64,000 bases of DNA. Source: Microvelia longipes (lineage: Eukaryota > Arthropoda > Insecta > Hemiptera > Veliidae). The notes under the pieces were generated by a model that saw only the letters and a list, made by a program, of their open reading frames with translations, searched no databases and was not told the origin of the DNA. This document shows positions 1 through 11,754 of the stretch, piece after piece (positions within the stretch are counted from its first letter, which is position 1; every line of letters starts with the position of its first letter). The stretch is from the NCBI GenBank assembly GCA_018340805.1, contig JACMZG010001908.1, positions 33,165,403-33,229,402 on the forward strand, written 5' to 3'. A program made the translations under genes and the position numbers.

Positions 1-30
1 TATTCTTTGGAATTTTAATCAAAGGTTACA
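1..30 (+). CDS. LanA: Possible tail of an upstream LanA exon
   Basis: The first 30 bases read open (FFGILIKGY plus one base) and are followed at once by a strong donor, GTGAGT at 31. The donor phase (1) matches the phase needed by the next exon at 1467. The joined reading ...GYN-YIMDAVMEE is acceptable for the strand preceding the conserved GHCPSNSGC segment. The piece is too short to be sure; the acceptor lies outside the window. Confidence 0.35.
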
Positions 31-1466
31 GTGAGTTCAGCTCCGTCGGCACCCTGATAAGTTAAACGTGACGAAACTTGAGGCATGACGTTATTAGAGC
101 CATCAATGAAGACAAATGTCGAATGATGGAACAAATCCAGGTGTAGTATTGCATTTGCTTGTTATATTTCCTAGGTGTCTCTTTGCACAGTTATATATTG
201 ACAGATTATTGGTTTTTAACATAAATTGAGTAAATGACATTGACATCTTACACAGTAATTATTTATGCATGAAGTTGATTCAACTTGTGCCAATGTCTCC
301 ATGCATCCTTTATTAATTAACAAAAATCTAGCATGCACGTCTTCTAGATTATACAAATGAATAGAAGATGTTGACATTTCACTTAAATTATGCACGGCAT
401 CAATGTACAGAAGTGACTCGAGCAACTTATCTACAAAGTTACTAATATCCATACCACAAATGCTGATATACATACTTCTTTCAGTATAAACGAATTACCT
501 TTGTCGTTGAAACCAATAATATACGACATTATCTTAATAAGAAGTCAAAAATAGTACAAAACACCAGAAACAAACGAGTGCAAAATGTAAACAAAAACAT
601 TAGATTTTACTACCGTATTTATTCAGAAAAATCTACTAAACCTCACTCATTTTGTTTCTTTTCGATAAATATAGATGTCCAACTTTCGATTTCAGAACAT
701 TCCAAGAGTTAAATAATATGAATTATATTAAAAAAAGTCAAAAAACGGAGAGTCCAAAATGCACAAAAAAAGGTCACATTTCACTACCGTATTTTATTCG
801 GAAAAATCGAACAAACACACTTGTTTTCTTTCCTAACGTAAATATAGATGTCCAACTTTCGATTTCATAACATTTCAAGAGTTAAATACAATAAATTATA
901 TTAAAAAACACCTCCTAAAAAATTTGTCCTATGCTAATACATGGGGAAAATCTTTTGTTTAGAAAATGAATTCTTATCACAACTGTTCTTCTCGTTCTTC
1001 TTTGGGTTTCTTCGTTTTCTTTTTGTTCTTCTTATAAAGAATTGCCAACTATGAAGCTGAAGTCCAGCTGTCTATTGACAAAGAAATTTTAACATTTTGG
1101 AGGAAATCCAACATGTCCTCAAAAATTTTCATTGACCAATTTGAATGAAATATTTTGTTTGGTAAAATGATTTCTATAGGATGTTTGACGTGCTCTAAGA
1201 CTAAACAAGACCTTAACCATGTATGGCTCTCTCAGCTCTTGATATATTCAAGTTTAACAACCAATCCATTAAGAGGCTCTTGTTTTTCTATCATGTATAA
1301 AGCCAGGATGCTTAGTTCCATACTTGGAACCTTGTTTTATTTATGACCTTTTGATTCTTTTGTCTTGTAAAAAGTAGCATTATTTACTTTATGCATTATT
1401 TATTTGTATCCAATAATCAATAGATAAAGTTAACAATTAAGTTATGCGAATGTATTGTTTGTTTAG
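31..1466 (+). other. Intron (or upstream sequence) with one short tandem duplication
   Basis: AT-rich non-coding sequence. Apart from the duplicated block at 543-906, I see no gene-like or RNA-like signal. Short open frames at 216-473 (minus) and 1155-1346 have no recognisable protein features. Confidence 0.6.
543..906 (+). repeat. Two-copy tandem duplication, period about 172 bp
   Basis: The segment around 664-735 (AAATATAGATGTCCAACTTT and onward) recurs at 838-906. The preceding parts (ACTACCGTATTTATTC at about 610, ACTACCGTATTTTATTC at about 783) align with the same offset. Copies have diverged by point changes and small indels. The short open frame at 652-870 is a by-product of this duplication. 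Confidence 0.75.
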
Positions 1467-1630
1467 ATTATATAATGGACGCAGTCATGGAAGAGAATAA
1501 TCAGAGTACAAAAGCCAGTGTTATTATAGGGCACTGTCCTTCAAACTCCGGCTGTAGAACAACTTTAAATAACAATAAGGATGGCACTCAGTACTTTGAT
1601 ATTAACAGCAACTTTACCCTCAATTTTAAG
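1467..1630 (+). CDS. LanA: LanA exon: central alpha-3/5-type domain, part 1
   Basis: Acceptor TTTGTTTAG ends at 1466 and donor AAG/GTAAAT follows 1630. The exon enters at phase 1 and leaves at phase 0. It encodes 54 residues including GHCPSNSGCR and NSNFTLNF (a potential N-glycosylation site, NFT). In the LanA/alpha-5 family a cysteine-bearing HCP...GCR segment of this type precedes the WLDY strand encoded by the next exon. The domain lies between the N-terminal LE array and the LE repeats starting at 3588. No problems seen. Confidence 0.88.
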
Positions 1631-2675
1631 GTAAATTAGTTTTATATTAAAACTATTTTAGTGCATTTTTAAACAAAAAAATGAGCTTATGAGGTTGGGG
1701 ATAATATATTGTAGTAACAATATCTAAAAGTTTGACAACTAAACATGACCTGAAAAATTAAAAAAATTGACCATAAAGCACCAGCTTTATAAAACAAAGC
1801 TTTCTAATGATGATAAAATAATGAAGCAACTTTCATTGAGTAATGTAGCAACAATCTATTATTTTTAGAACTATGCTAACAATTTTGAGTTGACATTTTT
1901 GAATTATGCTTATTAGTTTTTTTTAGTGAAATGAGCTACAATATAGCAGTATTTTTTTAGATTAGTTTTGTAGTCCCCTGTGGAACTATTATCTTCAGTA
2001 TAAAGGGTAATAAATCTTATAAAACATCGCACTGGCATCAATTTATGATTTTATAATTAAAACAAAGGTTTTCCATTAAATAGGGGTATTCTTTAAAATT
2101 GGATAAGCACAGTGTTGTGTTTTCACGTTAGCCATTTTAATTTAATTTTATAAAAATATTTTTCTATATCACTATGGAACAATATAATTTTACTCCCTAA
2201 ATTTTAGAAAGATTCTCCTACAAAAAGTTAGTGGGCATTAATTGGTTAGTTATGAGAGGTTTTAATTAGAAGAAAGTCATCCATTAAAAATCTTTAAATC
2301 TTGGTTTACTTACAACTAATTACATCCTAAACTAGCAATGATTTTTATGAAGAACTCATTCTAGAATTATTTAAAAATTAAGAAAGCACTCTGATTTATT
2401 TTAAAAAAAAATAATAACTCATTGTGGAAACTTTTTTTTATTGTTTTGTTCTATTTTAAATATTTTTAACTGGTTGTACTAATTGGTTTTTACTAATTGT
2501 TGTTCAGAAATAAAAATAATATAGATTAGCCCTAAGTAAAATGGAGCACAAGTGAAGAGGTAGTTTCTCTTTTATATTCAGTTTGTTGCTCTTTTATTTA
2601 GTTTGACCATCCTCTATACTTTTTTATGGATAAATCATATTTTGATCAATTTACGTGTAATTTTTTTTCTTTTAG
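1631..2675 (+). other. Intron, no recognised element
   Basis: AT-rich intron ending in a clear T-rich tract (TTTTTTTTCTTTTAG). I see no repeat, RNA or coding signal inside. Confidence 0.7.
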
Positions 2676-2832
2676 CAACCACCTCATAGTTCAGTATGGC
2701 TTGATTACCTATTAATTGTGCCAGCAGCAAAGTATAATGATAGATTAATAGAAGAAGAACCAATTGTCAAAAGCAGCCAGTTTCTTAGTGAATGTGGCCA
2801 AAATTTCTTCCATATGGATAAAAATACTTCTG
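2676..2832 (+). CDS. LanA: LanA exon: central alpha-3/5-type domain, WLDY segment
   Basis: Acceptor TTTTAG ends at 2675; donor G/GTGAGA follows 2832 (phase 0 in, phase 1 out). The 52 residues contain WLDYLLIVPAAKYNDRL, an acidic EEEP stretch, then SQFLSECGQNFFHM. This WLDY...VPA...ECG signature is the best single diagnostic of the LanA/alpha-3/5 branch. The cysteine in ECG is expected to pair within this domain. An N-x-T site (NTS) is present near the 3' end. Confidence 0.93.
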
Positions 2833-3587
2833 GTGAGATATTGTATTTATATTATAAATAAAATGTACTGATCAAACGGTGATTTGAAATAAATATTTCA
2901 TTTAAAATACCCAAATGTTTATTGTACAATAGACTTCCAATCGCAGTGTGAGTGGGGTCTATCTTCGACTCCAACCCCTATCATTACACCAAAATGTAAA
3001 TGGTAAAAACTCAATACTAATATAAAGATTTAAAAATTGGGTATGGGTAAATTTCAAAGCACAGTTTATGCTAATTTATAAAATGTTTTAGCTTATTCCT
3101 TTAAAAAATGGATATTTGTTAGTTTCTTATAATGTTTATATCAATTTTGATTGGACTGATTTTTGATTCAGCTACTCAAAAAACATAAATTAAGACCTTT
3201 ATACCAGCACCAAATTTTAATTTTACCAATTATTTTTTAAACAAATATATTTTACTTTTATATTATTTAGGGACATTTTGATAAAAGGTATTATGAAACT
3301 TGGCAGTTTTAATAGTCTAACATCGGACTTTATGGGTGCTTAATTTCAAACAGACCCAATAATTTGAAACCTTTTGATACTTATGAGGTTATTCATTCAA
3401 TGACAACAATAGTAGGTGTTATTATTTCAAATAATTAAATTTGTATTATTTTGTATTGTTTATTTATTAAAATATGATTTTATTTCAACCTTGCTGTCAT
3501 TAAAACAAAAGCGAATGTTATTATTTAAAATAATTTTAAATTTGTATCATTTTTAATTTTTAAAAAACTTTTTTTTTTGTATTTTAG
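2833..3587 (+). other. Intron, no recognised element
   Basis: AT-rich intron with a poly-T tract before the acceptor at 3587. Nothing else is recognised. Confidence 0.65.
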
Positions 3588-3818
3588 AATTCTGCAAGAA
3601 GTCAGTTTTTAGTGTAACAACAGCTTATAATGAAGGTGCTCTACCCTGTAAATGCAGACCTGAAGGATCTCAGAGTCTTAATTGTGATCAGTTTGGAGGA
3701 CAGTGTGATTGCAAACCAAATATTATAGGCAGGAGGTGTGAGGAATGCAAACCTGGGTATTTTGGGTACCCTGACTGTAGACGCTGTGATTGTCCTGCTC
3801 TTTGTGATGATTATACTG
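3588..3818 (+). CDS. LanA: LanA exon: end of central domain, one whole LE repeat, start of the next
   Basis: Acceptor ATTTTAG ends at 3587; donor G/GTAAAT follows 3818 (phase 1 in, phase 1 out). It begins FCKKSVFSVTTAYNEGALP, closing the globular segment. Then comes a complete eight-cysteine LE repeat running from CKCRPEGSQ through CDQFGGQCDCKP and RRCEECKPGYFGYPDC. The exon ends inside the next repeat (RCDCPALCDDYT). Spacing is canonical for laminin EGF modules, which form a rod held by four disulfides each. Confidence 0.96.
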
Positions 3819-4101
3819 GTAAATAATATATAGTTTCAATGGGTTTAAATTTCGACCCCTACGTTATATTTATAAAGTAAATAAATATACATGATAAACA
3901 AAAAATATTATTTTTATTATTATTATTCGTAATTACGAAGAAGAAAAGAAATTTGTTAATAACACTATGAAGGTTGAATAAGTCAGTTACAGGTTACATT
4001 AACAAAGGTATTAAGTTGTATAATAGTTTAAGTAGTTCCACTCGTCAGTTAACAGTTAAGGAATTTTGCCATTATTAATTCTTATCTTTTAGCCAATCTT
4101 T

Positions 4102-4371
4102 ACCATGATGTTTAATAAAAACACACTAGAATTAAAAGCAATTAAAAGCAAAATTGTAACTGACCGGTTTCGACTTTACGTCATCATCAGAGCTGTTTAC
4201 AGACTCAAAAATATGAGCTGTTATCAAACTCAGTCTGTAAATAGCTCTGATGATGACGTAAAGTTAAAACCGGTCAGTTATAATGTTTTTTATACTATTG
4301 TGGTTGACAATAGTAGTATGTAGTATTAATTGTTATAATTCTAGTATGTTTTTTTTATTAAACATCATGGT
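4102..4371. mobile_element. Small palindromic MITE (ACCATGATGTTTAATAAAAA termini)
   Basis: The element starts ACCATGATGTTTAATAAAAA and ends with the inverted match TTATTAAACATCATGGT. An internal inverted repeat carries CTGACCGGTTTCGACTTTACG on the left and its near-complement on the right (CGTAAAGTTAAAACCGGTCAG). No open frame of note; non-autonomous. The same termini and the TAGAATTAAAAACAATTAAT inner sequence bound the large 67-bp array at 49.16-50.26 kb. The open frame at 4105-4323 is just this element read through. Confidence 0.85.
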
Positions 4372-4651
4372 TCAATAAATAAAGTTAGTGCTATCAAATT
4401 TTTTATACCACAATTATTGTTTCCATTCATGACTGGGCCTATAACCTCTTGACTTTTCTGATACAAAGTTACTTCTAAAACACTTTGATAACTTATAAGT
4501 TAAAAAGATTCTAAGTGAATACAAAACTTTGTATTATAAATTAAATTACAACATCAAATCAAAAAAGTCTTGATTGAAAAAGAGAATGAACTATAATAAT
4601 GATATCATGTATATGACATATTTTAACAAATTGTGATATCACTAAAACAAT

Positions 4652-6137
4652 AATAGTTATTTATGCCATAAGGCTGAGAAGTGTGTCTTTATGTCACGGC
4701 AATTAGATTTACCGACGAGCGAAGCGAGTCGGGAAAAATTGCCAAGACATATAGACATTCTCAGCCGGAAAGGCATACACTATTTTTTTGAGGTAGCACT
4801 CATTAAATAAAGCACTCATTAAAAAAAAATCAAAAAATAGCATTAATTTAACTGCGCTATATACTTAATTGAAAAAAAAACAAACGTTCAATTAACTCCA
4901 TATTATCGTCGTCATTGAATTCATTCATAGCTTCACACTTTTACTTGAAAATGTAAAAGCTTTACAAATAAACACACAAAAATTGTCAATTAGAACACCT
5001 TTTAAAAACGAAAAAAATAGTCTATGAACAAAAACAAACGTGAAAAATGAACGTTTTTAAATAAAACTCATGAAGGTTTAACACAGATTGTTTTTTGAAC
5101 ACGCTACATTACAGTAATGGCAATATATGAATTACTTTTACGTCCTAGGAGTTTTTTTTACATTCATTATTGTCCTCAGAGGTGAAAAGTACTAAATAAC
5201 CTCCTATAACAATAATGATTTGCTGCTCATCCTAAAAACGGTCCAATAAAGTGCTCAATTACGTACTACCTCAAAAAAAATTTATTTAAAAGAAAATTAG
5301 TACAAATAACTTCATACTTCCTACATACTAAGCTTTGTCTTTGATAGTTATGTAGGAAGAAATCCTACAAGTTTCATTTATGCAACTTTAATGTTCTTCC
5401 CCATCAAAAAAATGCAAGATACATTTTAAACATTATGTATTAAAGTCTAACTCTTTTGAGCTAAAATATCCAGGGTAAGTTTGGAATAAAAAAAATATGT
5501 TAAAAAGATTGAATAGATTAATATCAATTAAAAATATATTTTTTTTGAGTTAGTACGTAATTGAGCACTTTATTGGACCGTTTTTAGGATGAGAAGCCAA
5601 TCATTATTGTTATAGGAGGCTATTTAGTACTTTTCACCTCCGAGGACAATAATGAATGTAAAAAAAAAACTCCTAGGAAGTAAAAGTAATTCATATATTG
5701 CCGCCATTACAGTAATGTAGCGTGTTCAAAAAACAATCTGTGTAAAAGCTTTATGAGGTTTCTTTAAAAACGTTCATTTTGTTTCTGTTCTTGTTCGTAG
5801 ACTAATTTTTTTTCGTTTTTAAAAGTTGTTCTAATTGTCAATTTTTGTGTGTTTATTTGTAAAGCTTTTACATTTTTGAGTAAAAGTGTGAAGCTATGGA
5901 TGAATTCAATGACGACGATAATATGGAGTTAATTGGATGTTTGTTTTTTTTTTTTTTCAATTAAGTATATAGCGCAGTTTATTTAATGAGTGCTACCTCA
6001 AAAAAAATAGTGTATGCCATCCAGCTGAGAATGTCTTTATGTCTTGGCAATTTTTCCCGACTCGCTTCGCTCGTCGGTAAATCTAATTGCCGAGACATAA
6101 TGACACACTTCTCAGCCTTGTGGCATAAATAACTATT
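4652..6137. mobile_element. 1.49-kb foldback element with roughly 600-bp arms
   Basis: Left end AATAGTTATTTATGCCATAA; right end ...GGCATAAATAACTATT. The left arm (to about 5280) and right arm (from about 5545) are inverted copies. Landmarks on both sides include GCTGAGAA, the CGAGCGAAGCGAGTCGGGAA motif beside TTGCCAAGACAT, GAGTGCTACCTC, and GGACCGTTTTTAGGATGAG. A spacer of about 260 bp separates them. No transposase frame is seen. Arms have a few point and indel differences. Transcribed within the LanA intron, it could fold into a long hairpin. Confidence 0.88.
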
Positions 6138-6387
6138 GATTGTCACCAGAGTTTTTTCTTTAGTGTTAATTATTATGACCAGGAATTGCCCAAATTTGCT
6201 TGCCGTTGCCCTTTAGAGATGTTTATTGTTATGTATATTTGTGTGTGTGTGTATGTAGATGTCCTGTCCGCTATATCATCCGCAAATATCAAGGTATTAA
6301 TGCTCAATATTTCAGCACTATGAAGTATTCTTTAGATGTATAATAATAATAATGTATTAAAATATTATATCTGGGAAACATTTACAG

Positions 6388-6550
6388 GTGAATGTATGTG
6401 CCCACCAAGGGTAGTTGGTCCTAACTGCGACAGGTGTGATAACTATACATTTGGTTATCATGCAGTTGTTGGATGTGAGCCTTGCGATTGTAATCCTCTT
6501 GGAGTGGCCAACAATGATTTGCAATGTGATCTGTATGAAGGCATTTGCAC
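6388..6550 (+). CDS. LanA: LanA exon: LE repeat 2 end, LE repeat 3 start
   Basis: Acceptor TTTACAG ends at 6387; donor AC/GTAAGT follows 6550 (phase 1 in, phase 2 out). It completes the repeat begun in the previous exon (GECMCPPRVVGPNCDRC, then FGYHAVVGC) and opens the next (CDCNPLGVANNDLQCD). All cysteines needed for the two repeats are present. Possible N-glycosylation at NYT. The donor is followed almost at once by a minisatellite. Confidence 0.95.
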
Positions 6551-6552
6551 GT

Positions 6553-6910
6553 AAGTTCATCATTATTCACAATTGTTTCTATATCCTACAATCAATTATC
6601 CTCAATTATTTTTGGATTCTACAATCTATTATTCTCAATTGTTTCTATATTTTACAATCCATTATTCTCCATTATTCATTGTTTTTGGATTCTACAATCC
6701 ATTATTCTCAATTGTTTCTATATCTACAATCCAATCTCAATTATCCAATCAATTACCTCAATTGTTTTTGGATTCTACAATCCATTATTCTCAATTGTTT
6801 CTATATCCTGCAATCAATTATCCTCAATTGTTTTTGGATTCTACAATCAATTATTCTCAATTGTTTCTAGATTCTAAAATCCCATATTCTCAATTGTTTT
6901 TGGATTCTAT
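6553..6910 (+). repeat. Minisatellite, unit about 35 bp, about ten copies
   Basis: Repeated variants of TTGTTTTTGGATTCTACAAT followed by CCATTATTCTCAA. Two unit types alternate, one with TTTTTGGATTC and one with TTTCTATATCC. The array starts within a few bases of the splice donor at 6551. Three overlapping open frames (6415-6870, 6545-6877, 6573-7001) are translations of this array and are not genes. Confidence 0.9.
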
Positions 6911-7587
6911 TATCCAAAATTCTTTGAACCATAATCAAAATGTAAAAACCCCTATTGGCCTTCAAGTCCTATTGGTCCATGACCCAGTATTAAAGCAATA
7001 AACATTTCAATTAATCCTTAATTGCATTAATATATGACACAAGGTGTGTGAAAATGTAAATAGGAACAAAAGTGAAGAATAACTTGTAAGCCTATTAGAA
7101 GCGGCACTCATGGACATGTGATCCACCATGTGTGATGGTTTTACATGTTCTTAATTTTGAACCCGTTAATACTAAAGGCCAAATACCTTTTGTATTATCA
7201 GGTTCAAGAACAAGGAAAATAAATGAAAATATATGGAATCAAAAACTCCAAAGAAAAACCTTTAGATTAATCTCGTACAATACATTACGCTTAATAGTAT
7301 AAAAATAGTTAAATAGTATTAGTTCTATTAAAGTTTATCTTGTCAGATTTCTTAAGTGAACAACTATAGCTGTCTCGTTGGCTTTAAAGCCAAACGGTAT
7401 GATTCTGGTTGAAAGGATATTGCCTTACTTCATTGCCTGCTGTTTTATCTTGGCAATGGCTTCAAGATGACATATATAGTTTGACTGTTGCTTTGCCTTA
7501 ATATTTTATTTGTGTTAAGACATAATGTTCTTATTACTGCTCCTCATTTATACTGTAAGTATATAGGGATATATTGTTTGAAAAAAA

Positions 7588-8632
7588 AATCAATTGCCAG
7601 TTTTCCCCTAAACTATCCATTTCAGGTGGTTTAAGACCTCCTGAGTAGTTTTCAAAAAGTAGTCTGTCTGTATGTGTGTGTAAGTTTGTTATCATCACAG
7701 CTCCCAGTGTATTTACACTAAAGAGTTGAAATTTGGTACAAAAATCAATCTTTAGATCTAGTTGTGCTATCCCAATTTTTTTGGGCAGCTGCGCAGTAGG
7801 CACTTATTATATTCAAAAAGTAGGTGAAATTAAAAAAATAGGTTTTTTACTGTCTGCGACAGTTTTGTAATTTTTTACTGCCGGCATCAGTAAAAACTTT
7901 TGCCGGTGAAGTTTCTCATATGTCCACTAGGTGGTCTCTAGTAGTTTACTACAAGGTTATAATATTACCTTCTTTGACCTTTTTATTTTTTTTATAAATA
8001 ATCATAGAGTTAATGAAGTTTTGTTATTTTCGGAAAGTGAGTTATTAATTATTTATTATTATAGTTATTATTAAGTGTTTAATAATCATGGATAGTGGTT
8101 CAGACATTGAAAATACACTGCCAGAATTGAAACTTTTGGCCAACGGGTTGATCAAAAGAAGTGTATTGGCAAATTTTTATACATTATACTGTTTTCCTTC
8201 TAAATAGTTGTTTACTATTCCTATGCCTGTAGAAAAATATGACTGGAAATGGCTTTTTTTACTTCGGCTCCTTTTGCTGTGTCGCCTCTGTATAAAAATA
8301 CCTTCTTCACAGTCTTGTAATTTAATATACATAATCCTAATACGGAAATGATCACTTGGCTAAAATTTTGAAAATTCTTAAAACATAGAAAAATGTCTTG
8401 ATTGATTCTATTATATAGCATGTAGACATTTATTAAACCAACATATTTGCCAAGTTTCATCTCATTATCAGCATTATATGATTATTTGTGTTCATTTTAT
8501 AAAAAAATTGTTAATAATAAAAAAAATTAGTTCGATTTAGTTGAAATTTGGTACAAGTGTATTGAGAATGAGTGTAGTGAATCTGAGATGGTGAGGAAAA
8601 TTTCCCAGGTACCCTGTCCCCATTTGTTAAAT
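7588..8632 (+). repeat. Diverged or interrupted copy of the 5S-module dispersed repeat
   Basis: The 5' part (7618-7770: TTTCAGGTGGTTTAAGACCT, GTCTGTCTGTATGTGTGTG, TTGAAATTTGGTACAAAAAT) matches the heads of the copies at 34.96, 57.3 and 63.1 kb. The 3' part (8530-8632: TTGAAATTTGGTACAAG, GTGAGGAAAATTTCCCAGGT) matches their tails. The 5S-like block seen in other copies was not found here. About 700 bp of unrelated sequence lies between, including a short hairpin near 7850-7910 (ACTGTCTGCGACAGT and GCCGGCATCAG...TGCCGG). Confidence 0.6.
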
Positions 8633-8725
8633 TTATATTTTAGTACAGTTTTATTAAAAATTTAGCAAGCTTTAAATATATTTATGCCAATTTCTGTATT
8701 ATAAATGTACCACATTAATTTTTAG

Positions 8726-8846
8726 GTGTAAAACAAACGTAGAAGGTCGTAAATGTGATCAGTGCTCTGCTGGATACTTTGGCTTCCCTGACTGCGATCA
8801 GTGTGAGTGTGATCTCAGGGGAACTACTGATGAAATCTGTGATCAG
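8726..8846 (+). CDS. LanA: LanA exon: LE repeat 3 end, LE repeat 4 start
   Basis: Acceptor TTTTTAG ends at 8725; donor CAG/GTAACC follows 8846 (phase 2 in, phase 0 out). It reads CKTNVEGRKCDQCSAGYFGF, then PDC, closing repeat 3. Then CECDLRGTTDEICDQ opens repeat 4. Cysteine spacing is intact. Confidence 0.95.
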
Positions 8847-9317
8847 GTAACCTATTTTTTAATTACAATTACACACTATTTTTTTGCAATAGTGTGTTAA
8901 GTATTTTTAATAAATTTCCCTGTAGTTGAGGTTAATGTCAGGTGTGTTTGTGCTAACTGCTACATATTGACGGAATATAACAGTATTAATATTAGTTCAA
9001 CTTTCTTCGATAAATTAACAAAGTAAAAATAGGAAACAAGAATTTTTATCTTCTGCCAAGAATTAAATATTTCTAAAATCTGTCTGACAATTTTGGACTG
9101 AGCATTAAACATTTTGAAGTTGTAGAAAGAGTTTATTCTCTTAATTTTAACTTATTATTGAGTGTTGCAGCCTGAGAGTCCAAAGTTAAACAAGGAAATT
9201 TTTACTGTGTATTTTCGAATACACTGTAAATATATAGGATCCCATGTGTCTAATACTCTCTTTACATCCCTGAGGTAAAGAGAGTATCTTAGGCTATACC
9301 TTTTGAAAAGTAACTTT

Positions 9318-10024
9318 AGGGTCATTCCATATCAAATCAACACAGGTAAAAATACGTGATATCTCCGATTTTAATATAACTTGGCTGACAGGTAGGCACC
9401 ATAGAAGAAAGAAAAAAATCAAGATTTTTGGCTCATTTGGTGCAGCCATATTGCCGTAGTAGGGTGATGAATTTCCAAAAAAGTGATCTTGAAGTGTAAA
9501 AAGTTCAGATTTATCTCATACTCATTGATAAAAATTTGGCATACCTTGACACATGTTATTCGCTACTGTGTCCAATCCCATGGTGGTCTCAAAATGAAAC
9601 TTTGTGGACTTTTTACTTACAGTTTGAGCTCTTTTTAGGATTTTTTCAACATTTTTAAAAATTGTCTTTTTGAGATATTAGAATTTTTATTTTATATTTG
9701 CTCATAATAAAAACTTGTTACTAATTTTCCAAAAATATGTAGAATCTATTTAAAAGGGTCAAGTTTAAGCTTTCAAACACCACCAAAATAAAAATCATAG
9801 CCCATGCAGAATTTTAGATACTGCCATTTTTGTAGTCAAGGAAGTGTTGAAAAATCGCATTTTTTGGAAAATTCACCACCCTACTGTGGCAATATAGCTG
9901 TACAAATGAGCCAAAAATCTGGATTTTTTGCTTTCCTCTATGTTGTCAGCCAAGTTATATAAAAATCGATGACATCGAGTCCAAAAATGTACTATTTTTA
10001 TGTTGATTTAACCCTATAAGAAAT
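9318..10024. mobile_element. Foldback element, about 0.7 kb, arms about 170 bp
   Basis: The left arm begins GGGTCATTCCATATCAAATC. The right arm ends with a diverged inverse (TATGTTGATTTAACCCTATA). Matching inner landmarks are TAACTTGGCTGACA, ATTTTTGGCTCATTTG, and CATATTGCCGTAGTAGGGTG on the left, with their inverse near 9860-9960. The middle is AT-rich with no long open frame. Non-autonomous foldback DNA element, family not named. Confidence 0.8.
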
Positions 10025-10349
10025 CGTCTAATTTCTGTTTATTATATTGTTTTTCCACTCAAATTCATAAAACGCAGAAAAATCATTTGTTCGATATGAA
10101 TTCAAACCATTTATATTTTCAAAGGTTACCACCATTGAGTTGAATGTTTTTATTTTCTGTACTCTGTACTTTCTTTCTCTAGTGTCTGTTTGGATTTGCC
10201 AAAAATATTAGGTCATATGGTATTATTATCAGTGTCTTTACATTTTTCGCAGTTACTGTAGGGCAAACTTACAATCTGAGGAATTCCTTTTTCTATATTT
10301 AATTATGCACTGACATTGGTTCTACAGATTTTATATGTTGGCATTGCAG

Positions 10350-10591
10350 GATTCAGCATACTGTATCTGCAAGAAGAATGTAGACGGGTCAGCATGTGAT
10401 GTGTGTAAAGACGGCACTTTTAATATCCAGGACAAGAACCCAGAGGGCTGCACTAAATGCTTCTGCTTTGGGAAAACCACCCAGTGTTCCAGTTCTAGGC
10501 TTTACAGGACTTTAATAACTGGCATGAACGACTGGGGAATATCCTTGGTCAATATGAGTAAAAATGCACTCGCCATAGAAGAAGTGAATGA
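10350..10591 (+). CDS. LanA: LanA exon: LE repeat 4 end and entry into the L4 domain
   Basis: Acceptor GCATTGCAG ends at 10349; donor GA/GTAAGT follows 10591 (phase 0 in, phase 2 out). It finishes repeat 4 (YCICKKNVDGSACDVCKDG, then NPEGC). It starts a further LE repeat (CFCFGKTTQC) that is interrupted by the laminin IV (L4) globule, beginning near RTLITGMNDWGISLVN. Insertion of L4 inside an LE repeat is the standard laminin arrangement. Confidence 0.95.
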
Positions 10592-10820
10592 GTAAGTAAA
10601 TACACACTTAAAATTTTTTTCTACTTTTATTTTTGTATTTTTTTCATTATAATGTAATGAAAATGTTTAAAACCTTTTTGGCAAAACAATGATATTCTGT
10701 TTTTATTTTACTTAAAATATTCCATTTAATAATTTGTTATTTACACACCTGAGCAAAGTGAAAACATAAAAAGGAAGCTTTAATGGACGATAGCAAGTTT
10801 TCAGTTGAGGCTGAAATTAA

Positions 10821-11600
10821 AACTTTCTGAGCCGAGGTTGGAAAATGATAGGTTAAACACTTCAAAGTCTTACTGCTTGAGGCTTGCCTAGGGTGATCGA
10901 TAACTGTATTTTGACTCCTGAGCCTTTGTTGAGTTCTACGTTATAATCAGATATTCTTTGCCTCTAAGTGTGTTTTAAATTTAAGTTATGATAATAAGAT
11001 TAGCCTATAATCTAAGTTATGGGCTATTTATTTCTATATCATCTTTACTAAATTTAAAAGCAGCTGCTGCAACTTAGGTGAGAGTGCTGCTATCAAAGTA
11101 GGAGAACCTTTGAAAGGCTAGGACTTCACATCTTAGAAGTATGTGCGGGTCGGTTTTGTATGTTGGTGACAGTGACCAGTCAGTAGTCCAGTTACTGTTC
11201 TAAGGTCCTTTCTGCTTAGACTGAGGAGACTGGGTCCTTTTAACATAAGTTTGCTGTGCCTTATGCCAGAGAATTTGTTCCAATGGTGCAGGTGATTGGT
11301 TAATAGCCAATCTTTAACTACACTTTTGGCAAAGTTTCCTACATAGTTTTGGTTATGGCTACTAACTATACCCTAAACCAAGAGCTTTAATGGCAGCTAG
11401 GTTGTCAGTAAAAATATTTCTAGAAGTCTGATTAAGATTCTTTTTAATATTTTCTATTAGACAGGCATTAATAGCAAATATTTCTGCCTGAAACACAGTG
11501 GCATACTTTCCTAAAGGAAATGAGATTTTGAGATTCCCATGAGCCTCATTTATGCCACTCCCAGAGCCACAGTCCATCTTAAATACAAAGGTTAGTAGGG
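10821..11600 (-). mobile_element. Non-LTR retrotransposon 3' fragment with RNase H domain, copy 1
   Basis: Minus strand, about 11577 to 11362: MDCGSGSGI..., then LGKYATVFQAEIFAI, then FTDNLAAIKAL. These are three acidic RNase H landmarks (D, E, D) as found after the RT of Jockey/I/R1-like elements. Further downstream on the minus strand (11300 to 11100) the typical tail appears: WLLTNHLHHWNKFSG, then a GLLTGHC segment. The region 10821-11242 is repeated in the same orientation at 25992-26457. This copy lacks a segment (around 11150) that the second copy keeps. Broken, 5'-truncated. Confidence 0.8.
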
Positions 11601-11754
11601 AAAAACAATTGTCTGCACTAGACTAGATTTTTGTACACTTTTATATAATTATAATGTTTTTATTTGTGTACAAACAAACAAATGAAGTGTTTATTTATTG
11701 AACTAATTAGCTAGGTTTTGTTTCTTACTTGTTAGTTTTAATTTATTATCTTAG

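Noticed and set aside
6415..7001. Three overlapping open frames of 110-151 codons
   Set aside because: They are translations of the 35-bp minisatellite in three frames. One begins inside a LanA exon in the wrong frame.
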